DNA of 64,000 bases from Chitinophagaceae bacterium (GTDB taxonomy: Bacteria > Bacteroidota > Bacteroidia > Chitinophagales > Chitinophagaceae), in the NCBI GenBank assembly GCA_017307735.1, contig JAFKGR010000003.1, forward strand, positions 186,001 through 250,000, given 5' to 3'. The position numbers and the translations under genes are program-made. The notes under the pieces are model-generated. The model saw nothing but the letters and a program-made list of their open reading frames with translations, searched no databases and was not told the origin of the DNA. Below are positions 59,491-64,000 of this stretch, in pieces. Numbering within the stretch: the stretch's first letter is position 1; each line of letters opens with the position of its first letter.

Positions 59491-61002
59491 TTAATATCCC
59501 GGATTTTGAGTCAACACTCCGAAACTATTGTCTATTTCTGATTGGGGTATTGGCCAAACCTCATTTTTACCGGCCTTCCAACCCATCGGCCCGAATACGG
59601 CAGTTCCTCTGCCCTGGCGGATCACATCAAAATAACGGCTGTTAAAATCCATGGCCAGTTCCACTCTTCTTTCGTGGTAAATGGCTGCCCGTAAAGCCGT
59701 CTGATCTGTGGTGGTGACGGGAGGCAGGGTATTGGCCGGTGCACCATGAGCAATTGCAAAATCTCTCGCTCTTTTGCGCACCTTTTCCAATGATGCCAAT
59801 GCATCTGAAGTATTTCCCAATTCATTATTTGCCTCTGCATTCATCAAAAGCACATCCGAATAGCGGATTACCCTTACGTTCTGATCGCTTCCCCCATTGT
59901 CATTTACGTAAACCGGGAAAGGAACATAAGACTTGTAATTGTACATCGGATTGGCTGCCGTCAGTGGAATTAAATCCCCTTCAGCCGAAGTGGATCCTCT
60001 GAAAAGAATTGTTGCATTTAATCTCGGATCATTGGGTTCAAATGCATCAACCAAATCCTGCGTAGGATTATTATATCCCCATCCGTTGCCGTCAAAGCCG
60101 CCTCTGGGCTGTTGTATCTGGCAATATTGCGAATTGGATGCAGGCACATTATTAGGCAAATAAGTACATTGGATTTCGTAAACTGATTCCGAATTATTTT
60201 CATTCTGGATCCGATACTGTTTTTCAAAATCCGGGAAAAGGTTATACAATCCGGATTGAATCACCTTGTTGGAAAAGGTAACCACATCTGCCCATTTTTT
60301 CTGATACAAAGCTACTTTGGCATGCAGGGCTTGTGCGGCACCTTTTGTGATTCTGCCAACATCGGGGCCTGAATAAGAGGGAGGCAACACTGATTCTGCA
60401 TCATTCAAATCCTGCTCAATAGCAGCCCATACCTGATCTTTTGGTGTGCGGGGTAAATTGTATTCGCTGCTGTTGGCAGGCAAGTGCAATCGCAATGGAA
60501 CATCGCCAAATGCGCGTACCAGCCTGAAATATGAATACGCTCTCAGAAATTTTGCTTCAGCAATGTAACGCGCCTTCAGGTTGGCATCCATATTTATATT
60601 TGGGATATTATCTATTACCTGATTGCAATAATTAATCTCTATATACATACCATTCCAGAAGTCGGGTAATTCCCTGTTTGTGGAAGTGACTGTAAAATTA
60701 TCAAACTGGCTCATGAACGCCACTGATCCGTCTGTAGGATCGCTTCCGGTGGTTGCATCGTCTGATCCCAAACTCTCAATGGCCATCGGTGCAAAAGCAA
60801 CAAATGTCCATCCGCGGGTATTGGCATACATGGCATTCACAGCCTCCGTTGCATCGTTCTGGTTTTGCCAGAATTGCTGCACAGGTTGCTGGGCCTGTGG
60901 GGGCACCTCCAGATAACTTTTGTTACAACTCAACATGAAAGACAGGGGCAGCAAGCCTATTATCAAAATTGCCTTACCTGAATTTTTATAACCTATTTTC
61001 AT
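59491..61002 (-). CDS. SusD/RagB-family nutrient-binding lipoprotein
   Basis: A 503-aa outer-membrane surface lipoprotein that closes over SusC and binds the glycan. Lipobox L-S-C is at Cys26, followed by Y-L-E-V-P-P-Q. TPR-like helices with A-K-F-L-R-A-Y-S-Y-F-R-L-V-R follow, then the SusD C-terminal part with R-Y-S-D-V-L-L-M-N-A-E-A and R-R-V-E-L-A-M-D-F-N-S-R-Y-F-D. It starts 18 bp after susC and is followed immediately by a LamG lipoprotein. Confidence 0.95.
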   Translation of the reverse strand: MKIGYKNSGKAILIIGLLPLSFMLSCNKSYLEVPPQAQQPVQQFWQNQNDATEAVNAMYANTRGWTFVAFAPMAIESLGSDDATTGSDPTDGSVAFMSQFDNFTVTSTNRELPDFWNGMYIEINYCNQVIDNIPNINMDANLKARYIAEAKFLRAYSYFRLVRAFGDVPLRLHLPANSSEYNLPRTPKDQVWAAIEQDLNDAESVLPPSYSGPDVGRITKGAAQALHAKVALYQKKWADVVTFSNKVIQSGLYNLFPDFEKQYRIQNENNSESVYEIQCTYLPNNVPASNSQYCQIQQPRGGFDGNGWGYNNPTQDLVDAFEPNDPRLNATILFRGSTSAEGDLIPLTAANPMYNYKSYVPFPVYVNDNGGSDQNVRVIRYSDVLLMNAEANNELGNTSDALASLEKVRKRARDFAIAHGAPANTLPPVTTTDQTALRAAIYHERRVELAMDFNSRYFDVIRQGRGTAVFGPMGWKAGKNEVWPIPQSEIDNSFGVLTQNPGY

Positions 61003-61020
61003 AAATATTTTTTTTGAGAA

Positions 61021-64000
61021 TTAAAAGGTGAGATCGATTCCTGCACTGTAGGTTGCATACAAAGGATACACCTGCTGATCTATACCCTGCAGCGTCGGCG
61101 AACTTGCCTGCACTTCAGGAGTAAACCCTCTGTAATGAAACCACGTAAAAGGGTTCTGGGCATTCACAAATATTCTGAGTTTGGAAATACCAGACCGCGG
61201 CCCGTTGGTTCCAATCAATGTATAACCTAATTGTGCATTCCTGATACGGAAATAACTTCCGTCTTCTACAAAGAAGGAATTGGTGAAACTGTTATTACCC
61301 GCAATGTTGACTGAAGGATACACATTGGAAGTTCCTTCTCCATGCCAGCGATTGTTATAAAAATCCTGCGTGTAATTTTCACCGCCAAATCTCATTGCAA
61401 AATTTCCGTTGTAAATACTTACACCGGAAACTCCCTGAAAATCGAGAAGCAAATCAAATTGTTTGTAAGAAAGAGTTGTATTAAGTCCATATACAAATTT
61501 CGGATTCGGATTTCCCAACACAACCCTGTCTTTATCGTCTATTACGCCATCTCCGTTTTCATCTTTGTATTTGAAATCGCCGGGCTTGGCTGTTGGTTGA
61601 ATCACGATACCATCCTTGTTTGTATAGCCCAATACATCGGCTGCTGACTGAAAAATACCCACGACCTCACGGCCATAAAATTCTCCAATCGGTTGACCGA
61701 CCATTGTCCGGGTAACCACATTTGCACCCAGAAATGCATAAATCGGATTACCACCTGTTGCCACCTGCTGAACCAGATTGTGGTTAATGCCACCGTTTGC
61801 ACTGATGGAATAGTTCCAGTCTTTATTTATATGATCTTTCCATGTAACCAAAAATTCAAACCCTCTGTTGCGGAAAGTCGCCTGGTTTCCGATGATGGTA
61901 CCGCTGGTAGTGCCGACAGAACCAAGTACCGGAATAGCAAATATGGCATTGGTCGTTTTCTTATTATACCAATCCAATTCCACATACAATCTGTTGTCAA
62001 TAAGAGATGCTTCCAAACCAATATCTGTTCCTTCCCCGGTTTCCCAATGGGTTGTCGGAGTTACCACCGTGTTGATACTTGCTCCGGTGGCAGAACTGCC
62101 ATCGCCTCCCACGTAAACCAATGTCGGATCTTGGGAAGCCTTCAGGATGGAGAGATTTGCCGGTACGGACAGGTTTCCGATTTTACCCCAGCTTCCTCTC
62201 AGTTTCAAATTGTTGAACAGCTTTTGATTTTCAAAAAACTTTTCTTTACTGATTATCCAGCCCACACCTACCGAAGGAAAATAACCCCAGGTATCACTAA
62301 ACTTGGAGGAACCATCTGCTCTTAAAGACGCAGTTAACAAGTAACGGTCGTTGTAAGAATAATTTACTCTGCCAAAATAAGAGTTTACCCTGTCCAACGA
62401 ACCTCCGTCACTTACATTGGCTGATGAAGCTGTCCCCAATGAAAGGTATTGAGTTGATGCCCCCGGCGGTACATCCTGAACACTCGCTTTAAAAGTGTAT
62501 GTCCTGTATTCCTGTGCACCCTGCCCTGCCAATGCAGTCACCGAATGTGCACCGAATCTTTTTTGGAAGGTCAGTGTGTTTTCAACAATATAATTTCTAA
62601 TCTCATTTCTGTTAATTCCCAGCACTGAGTGAGTATTTCGAAGTGCAACCGGAATATAAGAGTAGTTGGTAAACGGTGTATATCCTGTTCCTTCCGCTTG
62701 TTCATAGACCGCACCGGCGCTTGTGTGGAAGGTGAAATATTTCAGGAATTTAACTTCAGCAAATAAATTTCCGTTCAGTTTATATGTTTTCGTCCGATGG
62801 TGATTGAAGTCAATATTTTCCTGCGGGTTTTTCTGATTTGCTGCAGCTATATTAAAATCAGACGGATCTCCATAACTCCCGTCGGAATAAAATGCCGGAA
62901 CGATGGGGGCTGCATTAAAGAGGCTGTAGAAAATTCCGCCCGGTGCATCATTGGATCTGCTAAAAAGCCCGGTAGTATTAATTCCCACTTTCAAAAACCT
63001 GGTTAACTGATAATCGTTTGAAATATGCACATTGTACCGGTCAAAATCACTTTTCTTAACCAATCCGTCCTGATGATAATATCCCATAGAGAAATTATAA
63101 TCCGAAGCCTTTCCCCCGCCGGTTACCGACAATTGATGATTGGTTACCATTGCATTTCTAAGAATAAGATGATACCAGTCGGTGGTGCCAAATGAATTCG
63201 GATCCGGATACAGAGCCGGCGCACCGTTCAATGCATCCACTTCATTGATCATTTGCGCGTATTCAGGACCGTTAGCCATCTTGGGTTCATTGGTCACTAC
63301 CTGATTTCCCGCATATCCATTATAGTTAATAACAGCTTTGCCATCCACTTTTCCTTTTTTGGTGGTAACCAAAATAACACCATTGGCAGCGCGGATACCA
63401 TAAATCGATTCTGCCGATGCATCTTTCAGTACGCTGATGCTTGCAATGTCGTTGCTGTTCAGAAAACTGATATCATCATACCATACGCCATCTACGACAT
63501 ATAACGGATTGGTATTGCCATAAACAGTACCTACCCCACGAATAGTAACCTGCGGTGGAGCACCCGGCGAACCGGCGTTGGTAATCTGTACCCCGGCTAC
63601 TTTTCCCTGCAATCCGCTCAGCGGGTTGTAGGATGATTGTTTTGCAATATCAGACCCACTCACCGTAGCCACAGAACCGGTCACATCCAGTTTCTTTTGG
63701 GTTCCATATCCAACAACAACTACCTGATCAAGTGTTTTTGTGGAAAGGGTCATTGTGATATTTACTTCAGTCTGCCCGTTTAGGGGAAAATTGACATCTT
63801 CATATCCGACGGACGAAATTACCAGAGTCACATTGGGGCCGGAAACATTCAGATGAAAATCACCGGACAAATTTGTTGTTGTGCCATTTGCACTCCCCTT
63901 CTCCATCACAGTAGCACCTGCCAGGGGACTGCCATTCTTGTCGGCTACAGTACCGGAAACCGCGGTGGCTTGTGCTTTTGCTGCAACAGGAATAAGAGAT
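61021..64000 (-). CDS. SusC/RagA-family TonB-linked outer-membrane transporter (N-terminus cut by window)
   Basis: TonB-dependent importer for oligosaccharides held by SusD. Reading continues to the window edge, so at least 993 residues are visible. The end of a signal peptide (A-A-K-A-Q-A) leads into a carboxypeptidase-like domain (V-S-G-T-V-A-D-K-N-G-S-P-L-A-G-A). The SusC signature V-V-V-V-G-Y-G-T-Q-K-K comes next, then a plug domain with Y-V-V-D-G-V-W and N-G-V-I-L-V-T-T-K-K-G, and a 22-strand barrel ending in A-G-I-D-L-T-F. It pairs with susD 18 bp downstream. No anti-sigma/ECF pair or HTCS regulator is visible inside the window. Confidence 0.95.
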   Translation of the reverse strand, partial: SLIPVAAKAQATAVSGTVADKNGSPLAGATVMEKGSANGTTTNLSGDFHLNVSGPNVTLVISSVGYEDVNFPLNGQTEVNITMTLSTKTLDQVVVVGYGTQKKLDVTGSVATVSGSDIAKQSSYNPLSGLQGKVAGVQITNAGSPGAPPQVTIRGVGTVYGNTNPLYVVDGVWYDDISFLNSNDIASISVLKDASAESIYGIRAANGVILVTTKKGKVDGKAVINYNGYAGNQVVTNEPKMANGPEYAQMINEVDALNGAPALYPDPNSFGTTDWYHLILRNAMVTNHQLSVTGGGKASDYNFSMGYYHQDGLVKKSDFDRYNVHISNDYQLTRFLKVGINTTGLFSRSNDAPGGIFYSLFNAAPIVPAFYSDGSYGDPSDFNIAAANQKNPQENIDFNHHRTKTYKLNGNLFAEVKFLKYFTFHTSAGAVYEQAEGTGYTPFTNYSYIPVALRNTHSVLGINRNEIRNYIVENTLTFQKRFGAHSVTALAGQGAQEYRTYTFKASVQDVPPGASTQYLSLGTASSANVSDGGSLDRVNSYFGRVNYSYNDRYLLTASLRADGSSKFSDTWGYFPSVGVGWIISKEKFFENQKLFNNLKLRGSWGKIGNLSVPANLSILKASQDPTLVYVGGDGSSATGASINTVVTPTTHWETGEGTDIGLEASLIDNRLYVELDWYNKKTTNAIFAIPVLGSVGTTSGTIIGNQATFRNRGFEFLVTWKDHINKDWNYSISANGGINHNLVQQVATGGNPIYAFLGANVVTRTMVGQPIGEFYGREVVGIFQSAADVLGYTNKDGIVIQPTAKPGDFKYKDENGDGVIDDKDRVVLGNPNPKFVYGLNTTLSYKQFDLLLDFQGVSGVSIYNGNFAMRFGGENYTQDFYNNRWHGEGTSNVYPSVNIAGNNSFTNSFFVEDGSYFRIRNAQLGYTLIGTNGPRSGISKLRIFVNAQNPFTWFHYRGFTPEVQASSPTLQGIDQQVYPLYATYSAGIDLTF

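Noticed and set aside
61693..62325. 210-codon plus-strand frame
   Set aside because: Antisense to the susC barrel; no family motif.
1..64000. tRNA, rRNA, CRISPR arrays, insertion sequences, phage genes
   Set aside because: Looked for cloverleaf-like T-loops, regular repeat-spacer patterns, transposase motifs and integrases in the gaps; none seen.

Overview
The window looks like chromosomal DNA of a Bacteroidota bacterium, most likely from the Chitinophagaceae/Sphingobacteriia side. Signs are TonB-linked SusC/SusD proteins, a large protein with SprB-type repeats and a type IX secretion (T9SS) C-terminal sorting domain, a PorD (DUF4835) start next to coaBC, a Bacteroidota-type transcarbamylase in the arginine operon, a bacilliredoxin, and promoter-like TAnnTTTG boxes. 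I found no phage, insertion sequence, CRISPR array, rRNA or tRNA. Coding density is high, and only one gene-free stretch exceeds 300 bases (13345-13799).

Layout. 1-4283 (minus): porD (partial), coaBC, an RNA polymerase omega-like gene and bamD form one compact unit, followed by a cysteine-rich OmpA-family outer-membrane protein with its own promoter. 4537-7935 (plus): polyprenyl diphosphate synthase, recJ and a methyltransferase. 7965-16316 (minus): htpG, the giant T9SS-exported repeat protein and topoisomerase IV subunit A. 16475-19339 (minus): three overlapping genes for a SIS-domain sugar isomerase-like protein, an MFS transporter and an unusual ROK-family protein, probably one sugar-handling operon. 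19519-29443: pcm, ggt, a secreted unknown (minus), a 1579-residue TamB-like protein and a membrane-anchored MutS-family ATPase. 29470-32061 (minus): rseP and dxr.

32096-40540 (minus) is a complete arginine operon read GNAT-argG-argC-argD-argF'-argB-argE-argH. Most of its genes overlap or nearly touch, and several start at TTG or GTG. Upstream is a structured leader of about 165 nt that encodes a possible peptide M-S-R-R-G-C with tandem Arg codons running into a perfect 8-bp stem. This is the best candidate here for an undescribed regulatory device. An arginine decarboxylase lies 8 kb away.

40814-51595 is mixed: a GH3-family adenylating enzyme coupled to an HGSNAT-like membrane acyltransferase, a membrane-anchored DUF4258 protein, a phytase-like esterase, unknown genes, lgt, bacilliredoxin, Hsp20, arginine decarboxylase and a P1-family peptidase. 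51592-64000 (minus) is a polysaccharide utilisation region: SusC (cut by the window end), SusD, two LamG-domain lipoproteins, then a PAP2-GtrA-GT39 membrane module, a PF10091 'glucoamylase' lipoprotein (family that includes endo-beta-1,2-glucanases, GH144) and a GT4 glycosyltransferase.
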